This document shows, piece after piece, positions 38,091 to 47,583 of a stretch of DNA of 64,000 nt. The translations under genes and the position numbers were made by a program. Source of the DNA: Thalassotalea sp. (lineage in GTDB: Bacteria; Pseudomonadota; Gammaproteobacteria; Enterobacterales; Alteromonadaceae). The number at the start of each line of letters is the position of its first letter. Position 1 is the first letter of the stretch. The notes below the pieces were generated by a model. That model saw only the letters and a list, made by a program, of their open reading frames with translations. It had not been told where the DNA came from and did not search any database. Location: positions 62,001-126,000 of the forward strand of contig JAQWHD010000065.1 of NCBI GenBank assembly GCA_029237915.1. The letters run 5' to 3'.

Positions 38091-38266
38091 ATTCTAGCCC
38101 TCTATTTTATTGTTAAGCTAATCCCACTTGCTTAAAAACCTAAATATTACATAGCTCTATCTGCTTGCTATGTTCACCAACACCGTGAATACTAATACAT
38201 CAATTGGCTAAATTAATGCCGAGTGATTAATCGATATAATACGTTTGCCTGTCCATGGAGAAATTG

Positions 38267-39232
38267 ATGAAAGTTAGTATTATCATAACGTCACTATTGA
38301 TGTTAATTGGCTGCAGTGTGCAATCTGAAGTTGATGCTACAGATACACCCCTCATCGTAAATGATAAAGCTAAATCGGCTATTACTAAATCAGTTTGGAA
38401 TCATGGCTCAGCAGACTGCGACACAAACCAGCAACCAACATATGATATCTACCAACATAATGTAAATAGTTACATACTGCGCCAAAATAAATGCTTAAAT
38501 TTTGAAGCGCCATTTATCTATGTTTTAGTGGGTGTACAAACTATCTTGGTGTTAGACACTGGTGCATTAGAGGAGCCAGAGTTTTCTTTGTACTCCGCAA
38601 TAGAGGATATGTTGGGGCAGGAACTTTTAGAGCAGAAACAACTGCTTGTTGCTCATACCCATGGGCACAGTGATCACCATCAAGGCGATGCGTCTTTTGA
38701 CGGCCATTCTAATGTCACCCTAATTCACCCATCACTCGGTGCCGTTAGAAAATATTTTAACTTCGACAATTGGCCTAATGATCAGCAAACAATAGATCTA
38801 GGTAAGCGTAAATTAACTATTATTCCAACCCCTGGACATCATGAGCAAGCCATCACTATTTATGATCAGCAAACCAAATGGTTAATGACTGGAGATACCT
38901 TGTATCCTGGTTATGTTTACGTTAAAGATTGGCAAGCGTATCGACAAAGTATTGCGCGATTAGCAAAGTTTGCTAATACCAATGAAGTAACTGCAATAAT
39001 GGGCACTCATATTGAATCAAAAAATGAATCAATGTCGCTTTATCCGGTTGGCACCACATATCAACCTAATGAAGCTAAGCTTGATTTAAATGTGCAATAT
39101 TTACATCAACTGAATGCAAAGTTAAAAGCAATGGATGAGCCGAAAGAAATTAAATTTGATAAATTTATGATAAAACCTTTAAGTGTTTTTCAACAGATGC
39201 TAAGTACTGTTGCTGGTTGGTTTAGCGATTAG
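38267..39232 (+). CDS. Metallo-beta-lactamase-fold lipoprotein
   Basis: I choose the ATG at 38267 (MKVSIIITSLLMLIGCSVQ, 321 residues) because GGAG lies 6 nt before it; the track adds four residues. The lipobox is LIGC. The MBL metal site is THGHSDHHQGD (near residue 130), with later ligands in PTPGHHEQA, MTGDTLYPG and MGTHIES. Such proteins hydrolyse esters, thioesters, lactones or phosphodiesters; no residue identifies the substrate and no evidence makes it a beta-lactamase. It is a single gene attached to the envelope. Confidence 0.87.
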   Translation: MKVSIIITSLLMLIGCSVQSEVDATDTPLIVNDKAKSAITKSVWNHGSADCDTNQQPTYDIYQHNVNSYILRQNKCLNFEAPFIYVLVGVQTILVLDTGALEEPEFSLYSAIEDMLGQELLEQKQLLVAHTHGHSDHHQGDASFDGHSNVTLIHPSLGAVRKYFNFDNWPNDQQTIDLGKRKLTIIPTPGHHEQAITIYDQQTKWLMTGDTLYPGYVYVKDWQAYRQSIARLAKFANTNEVTAIMGTHIESKNESMSLYPVGTTYQPNEAKLDLNVQYLHQLNAKLKAMDEPKEIKFDKFMIKPLSVFQQMLSTVAGWFSD

Positions 39233-39341
39233 CTTGTTTATGTAAGTGAACCAATGCAATGCTACGCTTACTCAAATATATTGGGGTGCTCTGTCGTGAT
39301 AACACTAAATATCGGTAAAAAGCTAAAATAACCTGCTTACC

Positions 39342-39376
39342 TTTAAAAAAAAAGCAGCTTCACTAGAAGCTGCTTT
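39342..39376 (-). terminator. Intrinsic terminator of glmS
   Basis: On the - strand AAAGCAGCTTC / GAAGCTGCTTT form an 11-bp stem with a 4-nt loop, and a run of about nine T residues follows, 28 bp after the glmS stop codon. Confidence 0.92.
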
Positions 39377-39404
39377 AATACTCTACTTATTCATGATGCA
39401 TGTA

Positions 39405-41252
39405 TTATTCAACAGTAACTGATTTTGCCAAGTTACGAGGTTGGTCAACATCAGTACCTTTTATAATAGCTACATAATATGAAAGTAGTTGCAGTGGTAA
39501 GGTATAAACGATAGGAGCAATAGAGTCTTCACAATGTGGTACGTTGATTACTTTCATTGTATCGTCTGACTCAAAGTGTGCGTCTTTATCGGCAAATACA
39601 TACATTAAACCACCACGAGCACGTACTTCTTCAACGTTCGATTTTAACTTCTCAATTAAGTCGTTACGAGGCGCTACTACAATTACTGGCATGTCTGCAT
39701 CAATAAGCGCTAAAGGACCATGTTTTAATTCACCTGCTGCGTAAGCTTCGGCGTGAATGTATGAGATCTCTTTAAGCTTTAATGCACCTTCCATCGCGAT
39801 AGGGTATTGGTCACCTCTACCTAAGAATAATGAATGATGTTTATCAGCGAAATCTTCAGCTAACTGCTCAATTTCGCCAGCTAGGGTTAATACTTCTTCT
39901 AGTTTATTTGGTAAGCCCATTAAAGCTGATACAAGCGTTTCTTGCTCGCTGTCAGATAATGTTTTGTGCTGACCAATAGCAATGGTCATCATCATTAAAC
40001 CAACTAGCTGAGTGGTGAAAGCTTTAGTTGAGGCAACGCCAATTTCAGCTCCCGCTTTAGTCATGAACCCTAGGTCTGATTCACGTACAAGTGATGAGCC
40101 TGGTACATTACAAATGCTTAAGCTTGCTCGGTAACCTAAGTCTTTAGCTAGGCGCAGAGCTGCTAATGTATCTGCAGTTTCCCCCGATTGTGAAATAGTA
40201 ACAATTAAAGCGTTTTTAGGTACGAATGATTTTCGGTATCTAAACTCACTGGCGATTTCAATATTACAGCTAACCCCTGCGTATTGTTCTAACCAATAAC
40301 GAGCCACCATACCTGAGTGATATGAGGTACCACAGGCAATAATTTGTACGTGTTCAATTTCTTTGAAAATATCATCGGCACTTAAACCGGTAGCATTTAC
40401 ACCAAACGCGTCACTAGCAATTTTACCATTTTCAAATCGACCTTCTAGAGTATTACGAATTGCTGTTGGTTGCTCATAAGTTTCTTTAAGCATGTAATGA
40501 CGGTATTCGCCTTTATCACCTGCATCATGGCTTACATTAGCTTCAGTTATTTCACGTTCGACGCTGTTGCCATCCGTATCGAAGATGTTTACTTCAAAAC
40601 GAGTTATTTCAGCAACATCACCTTCTTCTAAATAAGAAAATTTACGGGTTACTGGCAATAATGCCATCATATCGGAAGCGAGGAAGTTTTCACCTAAACC
40701 ATAACCAATAACCAGAGGGCTACCAGAGCGTGCAACGACGACTCGGTCTTTATCGGTTGAGTCCATAATTACTGTGCCATAAGCACCTTCAAACTGTTTT
40801 GCCGACTTCTGCACCGCTTCAAGTAAGGTGTTAGATGTTTTTAATTCGTGGTGAACAAGGTGAGCGATAACTTCAGTATCTGTTTCTGAAACGAATACAT
40901 AACCTAAGTCTTTTAATTTAACTTTTAATTCTTTGTGATTCTCGATAATGCCATTATGTACCACAGCAATATTAGTGCCTGATACATGCGGGTGGGCATT
41001 GTTTTCTGAAGGTACACCGTGAGTGGCCCAACGTGTGTGAGCAATACCTGTACCACCAGCTGTTGGCGTTAAAGTTAACGCATCGGCAAGCTCTTGTACT
41101 TTACCTAGGCGGCGCACTCGATTTAAATTACTGTCGTTATCGATAACAGCAACACCTGAAGAATCGTAACCACGGTATTCTAAACGACGTAAACCTTCTA
41201 CTAAGATGTCAGCGACATCACGTTGAGCAACTGCTCCAACTATTCCGCACAT
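39405..41252 (-). CDS. glmS: Glucosamine-6-phosphate synthase (glutamine-hydrolysing)
   Basis: The 615-residue enzyme makes glucosamine-6-phosphate from fructose-6-phosphate and glutamine, the first step of the amino-sugar route to peptidoglycan and LPS. The N-terminal Ntn glutaminase begins with the catalytic Cys ([12 protein letters not shown]). Two SIS domains follow ([30 protein letters not shown]), then the conserved [30 protein letters not shown] and the C-terminus [11 protein letters not shown]. It lies 67 bp after a DeoR-family gene on the same strand; the gap holds two 20-bp direct repeats. No glmS ribozyme is expected in gammaproteobacteria and none is seen. Confidence 0.97.
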   Translation of the reverse strand: MCGIVGAVAQRDVADILVEGLRRLEYRGYDSSGVAVIDNDSNLNRVRRLGKVQELADALTLTPTAGGTGIAHTRWATHGVPSENNAHPHVSGTNIAVVHNGIIENHKELKVKLKDLGYVFVSETDTEVIAHLVHHELKTSNTLLEAVQKSAKQFEGAYGTVIMDSTDKDRVVVARSGSPLVIGYGLGENFLASDMMALLPVTRKFSYLEEGDVAEITRFEVNIFDTDGNSVEREITEANVSHDAGDKGEYRHYMLKETYEQPTAIRNTLEGRFENGKIASDAFGVNATGLSADDIFKEIEHVQIIACGTSYHSGMVARYWLEQYAGVSCNIEIASEFRYRKSFVPKNALIVTISQSGETADTLAALRLAKDLGYRASLSICNVPGSSLVRESDLGFMTKAGAEIGVASTKAFTTQLVGLMMMTIAIGQHKTLSDSEQETLVSALMGLPNKLEEVLTLAGEIEQLAEDFADKHHSLFLGRGDQYPIAMEGALKLKEISYIHAEAYAAGELKHGPLALIDADMPVIVVAPRNDLIEKLKSNVEEVRARGGLMYVFADKDAHFESDDTMKVINVPHCEDSIAPIVYTLPLQLLSYYVAIIKGTDVDQPRNLAKSVTVE

Positions 41253-41280
41253 AAATATAACCTTTTCTAATTGTTAATTT

Positions 41281-41320
41281 TAACTGTTCGTTATTAATTT
41301 TAACTGTTCGTTATTAATTT
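41281..41320. repeat. 20-bp perfect direct repeat upstream of glmS
   Basis: TAACTGTTCGTTATTAATTT occurs twice in tandem without spacer, ending in the stop region of the DeoR-family gene and 29 bp before the glmS start codon. It is either a slippage duplication of the glmS leader or a doubled protein/RNA target. Confidence 0.9.
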
Positions 41321-42090
41321 TAATTTAGTTGAGCACAAATCAATTTAATGCCCATACCTTTAATCTTATTTTGTATATTTACCGATAACTTGTTATCAGT
41401 AATTAAAGTATCTATTTGCTGCCAAGGCAATTCTAAATTAGGGATTTTTCTTGAAAACTTATCGGATTCAACCACAACGATCACTTCGCGTGCTACCTCA
41501 GCCATCACTTGCGATAAGCCAATCAACTCGTTGAAGGTTGTCGTGCCGCGGTTAATATCAATGCCATCGGCGCCAATAAATAACTGATCAAAATCGTATG
41601 ATCGTAATACCAGCTCGGCAACTTTACCTTGGAACGCCTCTGAATTTGCATCCCAAGTTCCGCCTGTCATTAATAGTGTAGGCTCGTTTTCTAATTCTTG
41701 CAGACCATTGGCAATAGACAATGAATTTGTCATGACCACCAGGCCTCGTTTTTGGTTAAGCTCAGGGATCATGGCGGCTGTTGTACGGCCACTATCGACA
41801 ATAATGCGATTATGATCGCGAACGTGTCTTGCAGCTTCTTTGGCAATAGCTAATTTTTGCACTGACACTTTGTCTGTAACATCGGTATTGACGATTTCTT
41901 GTGGTAATGGAATTGCACCACCATAACGACGTAATAATAATCCGCTTTTCTCTAAGGCAGATAAGTCTTTCCGTATAGTAACTTCTGATGTTTCAAACTG
42001 AATAGCTAACTGGTCGACACTAACTTGCCCTGTTTCACTTAACTGGCTAAGGATATTGTGACGACGTTGTTGTGTATTTCTTTTTGACAT
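41320..42090 (-). CDS. DeoR/GlpR-family transcriptional regulator (glmS-linked)
   Basis: The 256-residue regulator has an N-terminal DeoR helix-turn-helix (RRHNILSQLSETGQVSVDQL, then FETSEVTIRKDLSALEKSGL) and a C-terminal sugar-phosphate-sensing DeoRC domain (RIIVDSGRTTAAMIPEL, VVMTNSLSIANGL, LFIGADGIDINRGTTTFNEL). Its place directly before glmS, with no terminator between, suggests that it controls amino-sugar synthesis, probably sensing an amino-sugar phosphate. The effector is inference. A CTTTCG-TTT-CGAAAG palindrome 44 bp upstream of its start is a candidate own operator. Confidence 0.9.
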   Translation of the reverse strand: MSKRNTQQRRHNILSQLSETGQVSVDQLAIQFETSEVTIRKDLSALEKSGLLLRRYGGAIPLPQEIVNTDVTDKVSVQKLAIAKEAARHVRDHNRIIVDSGRTTAAMIPELNQKRGLVVMTNSLSIANGLQELENEPTLLMTGGTWDANSEAFQGKVAELVLRSYDFDQLFIGADGIDINRGTTTFNELIGLSQVMAEVAREVIVVVESDKFSRKIPNLELPWQQIDTLITDNKLSVNIQNKIKGMGIKLICAQLN

Positions 42091-42133
42091 AAGTTTCAGT
42101 GCTTATCTTTAAGTTTCAATGCTAAAGGATTAG

Positions 42134-42148
42134 CTTTCGTTTCGAAAG
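42134..42148. promoter_or_regulatory. Candidate DeoR-type operator palindrome
   Basis: CTTTCGTTTCGAAAG is a perfect 6-bp inverted repeat around TTT in the divergent promoter region between the DeoR-family gene and hutG. TTTCG-rich elements are typical of DeoR-family targets. Two imperfect direct repeats with a 20-bp period (AAGTTTCAGTGCT and AAGTTTCAATGCT, 42091-42123) lie between it and the regulator start codon. A TATAAT hexamer at 42175-42180 could be a -10 element toward hutG, although no good -35 accompanies it. Confidence 0.5.
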
Positions 42149-42305
42149 ATGCGTGATTAAAACAAAACTTTGCCTATAATGCAAATATTAACTTTGCCAG
42201 CAAGTTCACAAAATGTTAAATTGGCGCATAAATTTGTATATACAACTTGTGTTTAAAAACCGATAAAATAGGGTTTAGAAAACATTAGTTACTTAAAGGC
42301 AGTTA

Positions 42306-43094
42306 ATGAGCAACTCTACTTATACGTTAATTCAAGGCCGGATCCCGTTATTAATCAGCATGCCGCATAATGGTGAAGAGATCCCGGAAGATATTAAAGC
42401 AAAAATGACCCCGACAGGCTTGTCTGTACAAGATACCGATTGGTATATGGATAAACTGTACGCTTTTGCCATTGATCTTGGCGCATACATATTGATGCCA
42501 AAATATAGCCGTTATGTCATTGACTTAAATAGAGATCCAACTGGAATCAACTTATATCCAGGTAGTGATACTACAGAGCTTTGCCCAACCACAAGTTTTG
42601 AGTCAAAACCGCTTTATTTAGCTGAGCAATTGCCCGATCAAGCTGAAAACGAACGCCGCGTGAAACTTTATTGGCAGCCTTATCATGATGCGATTGCTGC
42701 AACATTAGATGGTATGCAACAAGAGTTCGGCAAGGCGGTAATGCTTGAAGCTCATTCTATCGCCTCAATCGTGCCGAGATTCTTTGCTGGCCAATTACCT
42801 GATTTTAATTTTGGTACTAATAATGGCGTAAGTTGCGATGAGTCTCTTGTTCAAGCAATTGAAGCCGTTGATTACTCACCTTTTAGCCAAGTAACTAATG
42901 GCCGTTTTAAAGGTGGTTATATTACCCGAGCTTATGCTGATTTAGAGCGTAATATTCATACGCTACAATTAGAGCTTTCACAGCGTACTTATATGAATGA
43001 AGACACTTTAGAATATGCCGATGAGAAGGCTGAGCAGGTGATACCTAAATTACAAAACTTAGTGCATGCTATAGCACATTTTGCTCAATCATAA
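42306..43094 (+). CDS. hutG: N-formylglutamate deformylase
   Basis: The 262-residue protein belongs to the N-formylglutamate amidohydrolase family: LLISMPHNGEEIPEDIKAKM, DTDWYMDKLY, YVIDLNRDPTG, MLEAHSIAS and FKGGYITRAYA. It releases formate and glutamate from N-formylglutamate, the last step of the five-step histidine-degradation route. It is followed by hutF in the same direction (60-bp gap), which supplies its substrate. hutH, hutU and hutI are not in the window, so the rest of the pathway must be elsewhere if present. Confidence 0.92.
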   Translation: MSNSTYTLIQGRIPLLISMPHNGEEIPEDIKAKMTPTGLSVQDTDWYMDKLYAFAIDLGAYILMPKYSRYVIDLNRDPTGINLYPGSDTTELCPTTSFESKPLYLAEQLPDQAENERRVKLYWQPYHDAIAATLDGMQQEFGKAVMLEAHSIASIVPRFFAGQLPDFNFGTNNGVSCDESLVQAIEAVDYSPFSQVTNGRFKGGYITRAYADLERNIHTLQLELSQRTYMNEDTLEYADEKAEQVIPKLQNLVHAIAHFAQS

Positions 43095-43154
43095 GTCCAA
43101 CTAAAAATTAAAGTGTGCAGTTAAATACATAAGAGAAAAAATAGTAAAGTTAAT

Positions 43155-44531
43155 ATGATGATGAAATTATTTGCAAAAAATATCCTGCTGGCGACAGGCT
43201 GGCAGCAAGATAAAACCTTACATATTGTCGATGGTGTTATTAAAAACATTACCGATGGCCAAGACGGTGATGCCTACGTAGCAAAGGGGAGTGTGATCCC
43301 TGGCATGATTAACTGCCATTCGCATGCTTTTCAACGTGGTTTTGCTGGTTTTTCAGAGCAAGGCAGCGAAAGCCAAGATAGTTTTTGGACTTGGCGCAAA
43401 ATTATGTATCAGTTTTTAGATAATATTACTGTTGAGCAAGCACAAATCATTGCTCAGCAACTTTATATTGAAATGTTACAAGCGGGTTATACCCGAGTCG
43501 CTGAGTTTCATTATTTACATCATGATAAAGATGGTGGAAATCATCAACAGCTCGCGCAAATGGCTAGTGCAATATTTAATGCCGCTAAACACTCTGGCAT
43601 AGGCTTAACTATGTTACCTGTGATGTATCGATTTAGTGGTTTTGGGCCTGAGCAGCCTAACGCCGGGCAAAAGCGCTTTATTAATTCGATTGCACAGTTC
43701 AATCAATTGGTTAGTGATTGCCATGCGCTATCTACAGAGCAAGAAAATAGTAATGTTGGCATTGCCCCGCATTCATTGCGCGCTGTTGATAAAGAGTCGC
43801 TGCTTGCTGCCGTAGAGCATGTACGCAGTTTAGATGCGAAAGCGCCTATTCATATCCACATTAGTGAACAGCAAAAAGAAGTCGATGATTGCCTTGAACA
43901 CTACGGCAAGCGCCCGGTGCAATGGTTATTAGAAAACGCCAACTTAGATGAAAACTGGTGTTTAATTCATGCTACTCATATTGATGAAGATGAAATCGCA
44001 GGTATTATTGCCAGTAAAGCCGTTGCTGGTATTTGCCCAACCACAGAAGCTAATTTGGGCGATGGTATATTCCCTACCACAGAATTTATGGCGCAAGGTG
44101 GTAAAGTTGCCATTGGCTCTGATAGTCATATAAGCGTGTCAGCGATAGAAGAGTTAAGATTATTAGAATATGCCCAGCGTTTGATTAAACAACAACGTGC
44201 TATTTTAGCAACTAGTGCGACTTTGTCTGTGGGACAAAACTTATGGCAGCACACTGCCAATGCCGGCGCGTTAACGACTAATTCTAATACAGGTGAATTA
44301 GCGATAGGCAAGCAGGCGGATTTATTAGTGTTAGATGAAAGCAAAACTCGTTTATTTGCTAACGATAATAAGTTTTTACTCGACAGTGTGATGTTTGCGA
44401 GTCAAAGTAATCCGATAAAAGATGTAATGGTAAATGGTCACTGGGTGGTAAGTGATTATAAACACGCTGAGCAAGAAACTGTGGCGGATAAATTTGCAAA
44501 AGTGTTAAAACAATTAGCGGATAATAAATAA
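43155..44531 (+). CDS. hutF: Formimidoylglutamate deiminase
   Basis: The 458-residue amidohydrolase-superfamily enzyme converts N-formimidoylglutamate to N-formylglutamate and ammonia. Signatures are GMINCHSHAFQRGFAGFSEQ with FWTWRKIMY, APHSLRAVDKESL, IHIHISEQQKEVDDC, the late metal ligands in IHATHID, and GSDSHISVSAIEELRLLEY. Three consecutive ATG codons (43155, 43158, 43161) leave the exact start open by two residues. It forms an operon with hutG and ends at a bidirectional terminator. Confidence 0.94.
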   Translation: MMMKLFAKNILLATGWQQDKTLHIVDGVIKNITDGQDGDAYVAKGSVIPGMINCHSHAFQRGFAGFSEQGSESQDSFWTWRKIMYQFLDNITVEQAQIIAQQLYIEMLQAGYTRVAEFHYLHHDKDGGNHQQLAQMASAIFNAAKHSGIGLTMLPVMYRFSGFGPEQPNAGQKRFINSIAQFNQLVSDCHALSTEQENSNVGIAPHSLRAVDKESLLAAVEHVRSLDAKAPIHIHISEQQKEVDDCLEHYGKRPVQWLLENANLDENWCLIHATHIDEDEIAGIIASKAVAGICPTTEANLGDGIFPTTEFMAQGGKVAIGSDSHISVSAIEELRLLEYAQRLIKQQRAILATSATLSVGQNLWQHTANAGALTTNSNTGELAIGKQADLLVLDESKTRLFANDNKFLLDSVMFASQSNPIKDVMVNGHWVVSDYKHAEQETVADKFAKVLKQLADNK

Positions 44532-44545
44532 AAGTAATAAAACAT

Positions 44546-44572
44546 AAAGGGCATTTCTAATGCCCTTTATAG
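44546..44572. terminator. Bidirectional hairpin between hutF and the next gene
   Basis: AAAGGGCAT / ATGCCCTTT form a 9-bp stem with a 5-nt loop, 15 bp after hutF and 20 bp before the end of the convergent gene. U-tracts are short on both strands. Confidence 0.7.
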
Positions 44573-44587
44573 TAACTAGAGCAAAGT

Positions 44588-44944
44588 TTATAAGATTCGA
44601 TATTGCTCTAGAGCAGAACAGACTGACTGTAAATGATCTCTACTCAAGCGGTCGTTATTTTTCTCGGTCACACAATACGATTTATGGAATTCACGTAAGC
44701 TCTCTCGTGATTCAGCTAAACTCTTTACATAAGCTACTTCGTTTTTTGAAAACGTTTTAAAATCCTGCTGTAAAACCGATATTAATTTTGATGGTGCAAC
44801 TCTAGCATTGGTATCTGAAATATCGGCAAACTTGGTTTGTGCAGCTTCTTTCGATGAGTTGTACCAATTGGTTAACTCCTCGTTAGGGTAGTAATGCAAA
44901 TAAACAGCTGCCGCAACAATGATAATCAGTATTTTTTTGAACAT
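44588..44944 (-). CDS. Small membrane-anchored protein of unknown function
   Basis: The 118-residue protein has one N-terminal TM or signal-anchor helix (MFKKILIIIVAAAVYLHYYP), followed by a Lys/Glu/Ser-rich, mostly helical, probably periplasmic part with two Cys residues (SYCVTEKN; LQSVCSALEQ) that could form a disulfide. I do not recognise the family. It is alone, convergent with hutF and divergent from ccoG, and shares a promoter region with ccoG. Coding potential is supported by normal codon use and the N-terminal hydrophobic segment. Confidence 0.6.
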   Translation of the reverse strand: MFKKILIIIVAAAVYLHYYPNEELTNWYNSSKEAAQTKFADISDTNARVAPSKLISVLQQDFKTFSKNEVAYVKSLAESRESLREFHKSYCVTEKNNDRLSRDHLQSVCSALEQYRIL

Positions 44945-45111
44945 GTTTTTAATAGCCAGTTGTTTTTAAGTTGATTTAACATTAATGATAACCAATTTAT
45001 GCACAAATTATGAAAATAATTACAAAAACTTAATTCAAATCATCTTTTTAGTCGAGCTTATGGTTATAATCAAAGTATAAAAATACTTAAATTTGTTATT
45101 TTGGAAAGATC

Positions 45112-46554
45112 ATGGTCGACAATAAACCTAAACCAAAGCATACGCAAACAATACCCGTTAAGAACATCAAGATTCATAAACCTAAAGGTTCTGGGGTAGA
45201 AGAATATAAACCTCGCGATCAAATTTATGTGCGTAAAGTAAAAGGTTTCTTTCAAAGTCTTCGTCGTAAAATGAACTTTGTTTTCCTTGCCGGTTTTGCG
45301 TTGCTTCCTTGGCTTAACTTTAATGGCCAACAAGCGGTTCTATTTGATCTGGCTGAACAACGTTTTAGTATTTTTGGCTTAACATTATGGCCACAAGATT
45401 TAACCTTACTTGCGTGGATTTCGATAATCGCGGCTTTCTTGCTGTTTTTTGTTACTACTTTCCTTGGCCGAGTATGGTGTGGCTATATGTGCCCGCAAAC
45501 TGTCTGGACCTTTATTTTTATTTGGTTTGAAGAAAAGCTTGAAGGTACATCTAATCAGCGTAAACGACTAGATAAACAACCTTTAGACTTTAATAAGTTT
45601 TGGCGTAAAGCTGCTAAACATAGCTGCTGGTTAATTTTTTCAACATTAACCGCTCTTACATTCATCGGTTATTTTGTGCCGATGCGAGAGTTAACGCTAG
45701 ATTTCTTCACCTTTAACGCCTCAATTGCAGCAACCGCCTGGATTTTCTTCTTTGCTTTTTGTACTTACGGAAATGCTGGCTGGATGCGTGAAATCATGTG
45801 TTTACATATGTGCCCTTATGCACGTTTTCAATCAGCAATGTTTGACCAAGATACGTTAACTGTTTCATACGATGCTAAACGAGGAGAAGACCGCGGACGC
45901 CGTTCTCGTAAAGCAGACCCGAAAGAGTTAGGTTTAGGCGATTGTATTGATTGTTCTTTATGTGTTGATGTTTGCCCAACCGGTATTGATATCCGTAACG
46001 GCTTACAATATGAGTGTATAAATTGTGGTGCCTGTGTTGATGCATGTGATGATGTAATGGACAAAATGGGGTATAGAAAAGGATTAATTCGTCATACCAC
46101 TGAAACCGCGCTTAAAGGTAAAACTGTACACATATTACGTCCTAAACTGTTTATGTACGCATTCGTATTAATACTTATGTGTGGTTTCTTTATTACCGAT
46201 TTAGCCACGCGTGTGCCATTGCAACTAGATATTATTCGCGACCGAAATACTTTGGCGCGTGAAAACATTGAAGGTATGGTGGAAAATGTTTATACCTTGA
46301 AAATATTAAATAAATCACAAAATACTGCGACTTATAAAATACATGTTGAAGGCTTAAAAGATTATACTTGGCAAGGTAAACAAGAAATCACTGTTGATGG
46401 TGCGCAAATATCTACTTTAGCTATTAGTATTGCCGTTGACCCTTATGATATAGAGAAGTATATGAATGATATTTCGTTTGTAATTCAGCAAATTGAGCCA
46501 ATGGATAATGACGTTATCTTAAAGCAAAGTAGTGTTTTCTTTAATAAACGCTAA
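45112..46554 (+). CDS. ccoG: Cytochrome c oxidase accessory protein CcoG (RdxA/FixG)
   Basis: The 480-residue membrane iron-sulfur protein has about five TM helices, the motif RVWCGYMCPQTVWTFIFIWF, MCLHMCPYARFQSAMF, and a ferredoxin-like double cluster CIDCSLCVDVCPTGIDIRNG ... CINCGACVDAC. A C-terminal IG-fold domain follows the last TM helix. CcoG is a cupric reductase used in assembly of cbb3-type cytochrome oxidase. No ccoNOP or ccoIS genes are in the window. The gene overlaps srkA by one base (TAATG), so they are co-translated. Confidence 0.95.
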   Translation: MVDNKPKPKHTQTIPVKNIKIHKPKGSGVEEYKPRDQIYVRKVKGFFQSLRRKMNFVFLAGFALLPWLNFNGQQAVLFDLAEQRFSIFGLTLWPQDLTLLAWISIIAAFLLFFVTTFLGRVWCGYMCPQTVWTFIFIWFEEKLEGTSNQRKRLDKQPLDFNKFWRKAAKHSCWLIFSTLTALTFIGYFVPMRELTLDFFTFNASIAATAWIFFFAFCTYGNAGWMREIMCLHMCPYARFQSAMFDQDTLTVSYDAKRGEDRGRRSRKADPKELGLGDCIDCSLCVDVCPTGIDIRNGLQYECINCGACVDACDDVMDKMGYRKGLIRHTTETALKGKTVHILRPKLFMYAFVLILMCGFFITDLATRVPLQLDIIRDRNTLARENIEGMVENVYTLKILNKSQNTATYKIHVEGLKDYTWQGKQEITVDGAQISTLAISIAVDPYDIEKYMNDISFVIQQIEPMDNDVILKQSSVFFNKR

Positions 46555-47534
46555 TGACGGACTTTAGCTTTGCGAGCCTATCGCCAGAAACCATTATTGA
46601 TGGTTTAGAAAGCGCAGGATTTTCGGTTGCCAGTGGCTTATTGGCTTTGAATAGTTACGAAAACCGAGTTTATCAATTTCATGACGATGACAATATCAAA
46701 TTTGTCACTAAGTTCTACCGACCAAATCGTTGGAGCATAGCGCAAATACAAGAAGAACATGATTTTGCACTTGAGTTAGATGAACAAGAGCTACCTTTAG
46801 TTGCACCGCTAGTGCGTGATGGGCAAAGTATTTTTCATCATAAAGGCTTTGTCTTTGCTGTATTTCCATGTCGTGGTGGTAGAACCTTTGAAGTGGACAA
46901 CCTCGACCATTTAGAGTGGATGGGGCGCTTTATCGGCCGAATTCACGCGGTAGCGAATAAAACACCATTTATCCATCGCCCCGCTATAAATACTGATGAA
47001 TATCTTTATCAAGCCAGGGATATTTTAGTTAATACCCCTGATATGGTCACTAAAGGCTTACAACTACCATTTTTTACTGTGCTGGATCAGGTTATCGAAT
47101 TAGCCGCAGGGCAGTATAAACCGCAAAAACAAATCCGCCTACATGGTGATTGCCACGCAGGTAATATTCTGTGGACAGATGCTGGGCCACACTTCGTCGA
47201 TCTTGATGATTGTCGCACTGGTCCTGCCATTCAAGATCTTTGGATGATGCTCTCAGGTGACCGACAACAACAATTGTTACAATTAGATACCCTATTAATG
47301 GGCTATGAAGAGTTCTTTTCATTTGAACATAGTGAGCTAAGACTGATAGAATCATTACGTTCGATGAGATTAATTAATTATATGGCGTGGTTAACTAAGC
47401 GTTGGCAAGATCCTGCTTTTCCTCGTAACTTCCCTTGGTTTAACACCGAGAAATATTGGGAACAGCAAATATTAATGCTTAAAGAGCAATTTGCAATTTT
47501 ACAAGAACCCGCGTTAAGCTTAACGCCACAATAA
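46554..47534 (+). CDS. srkA: Stress response kinase SrkA (YihE/RdoA)
   Basis: The 326-residue aminoglycoside-phosphotransferase-like Ser/Thr kinase shows LNSYENRVYQFHDDD near the ATP site, the catalytic loop RLHGDCHAGNILW and the metal motif FVDLDDCRTGPAIQDLWMML. In E. coli it protects against stress-induced death by countering MazEF and is co-transcribed with dsbA, and the same srkA-dsbA order is present here (49-bp gap). The start overlaps the ccoG stop by one base. Confidence 0.94.
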   Translation: MTDFSFASLSPETIIDGLESAGFSVASGLLALNSYENRVYQFHDDDNIKFVTKFYRPNRWSIAQIQEEHDFALELDEQELPLVAPLVRDGQSIFHHKGFVFAVFPCRGGRTFEVDNLDHLEWMGRFIGRIHAVANKTPFIHRPAINTDEYLYQARDILVNTPDMVTKGLQLPFFTVLDQVIELAAGQYKPQKQIRLHGDCHAGNILWTDAGPHFVDLDDCRTGPAIQDLWMMLSGDRQQQLLQLDTLLMGYEEFFSFEHSELRLIESLRSMRLINYMAWLTKRWQDPAFPRNFPWFNTEKYWEQQILMLKEQFAILQEPALSLTPQ

Positions 47535-47583
47535 AAAATACAATTTAAGTATAAACTTAAAATTAGTAAGGATTTAAACACTA

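Noticed and set aside
38267-39232. Beta-lactamase resistance gene
   Set aside because: Only the general MBL metal motif is present; it is a lipoprotein of unassigned substrate and has no feature specific to class B beta-lactamases.
47092-47355. Antisense ORFs in srkA and other genes of 45-48 kb
   Set aside because: Shadow frames; composition follows the codon bias of the real gene.
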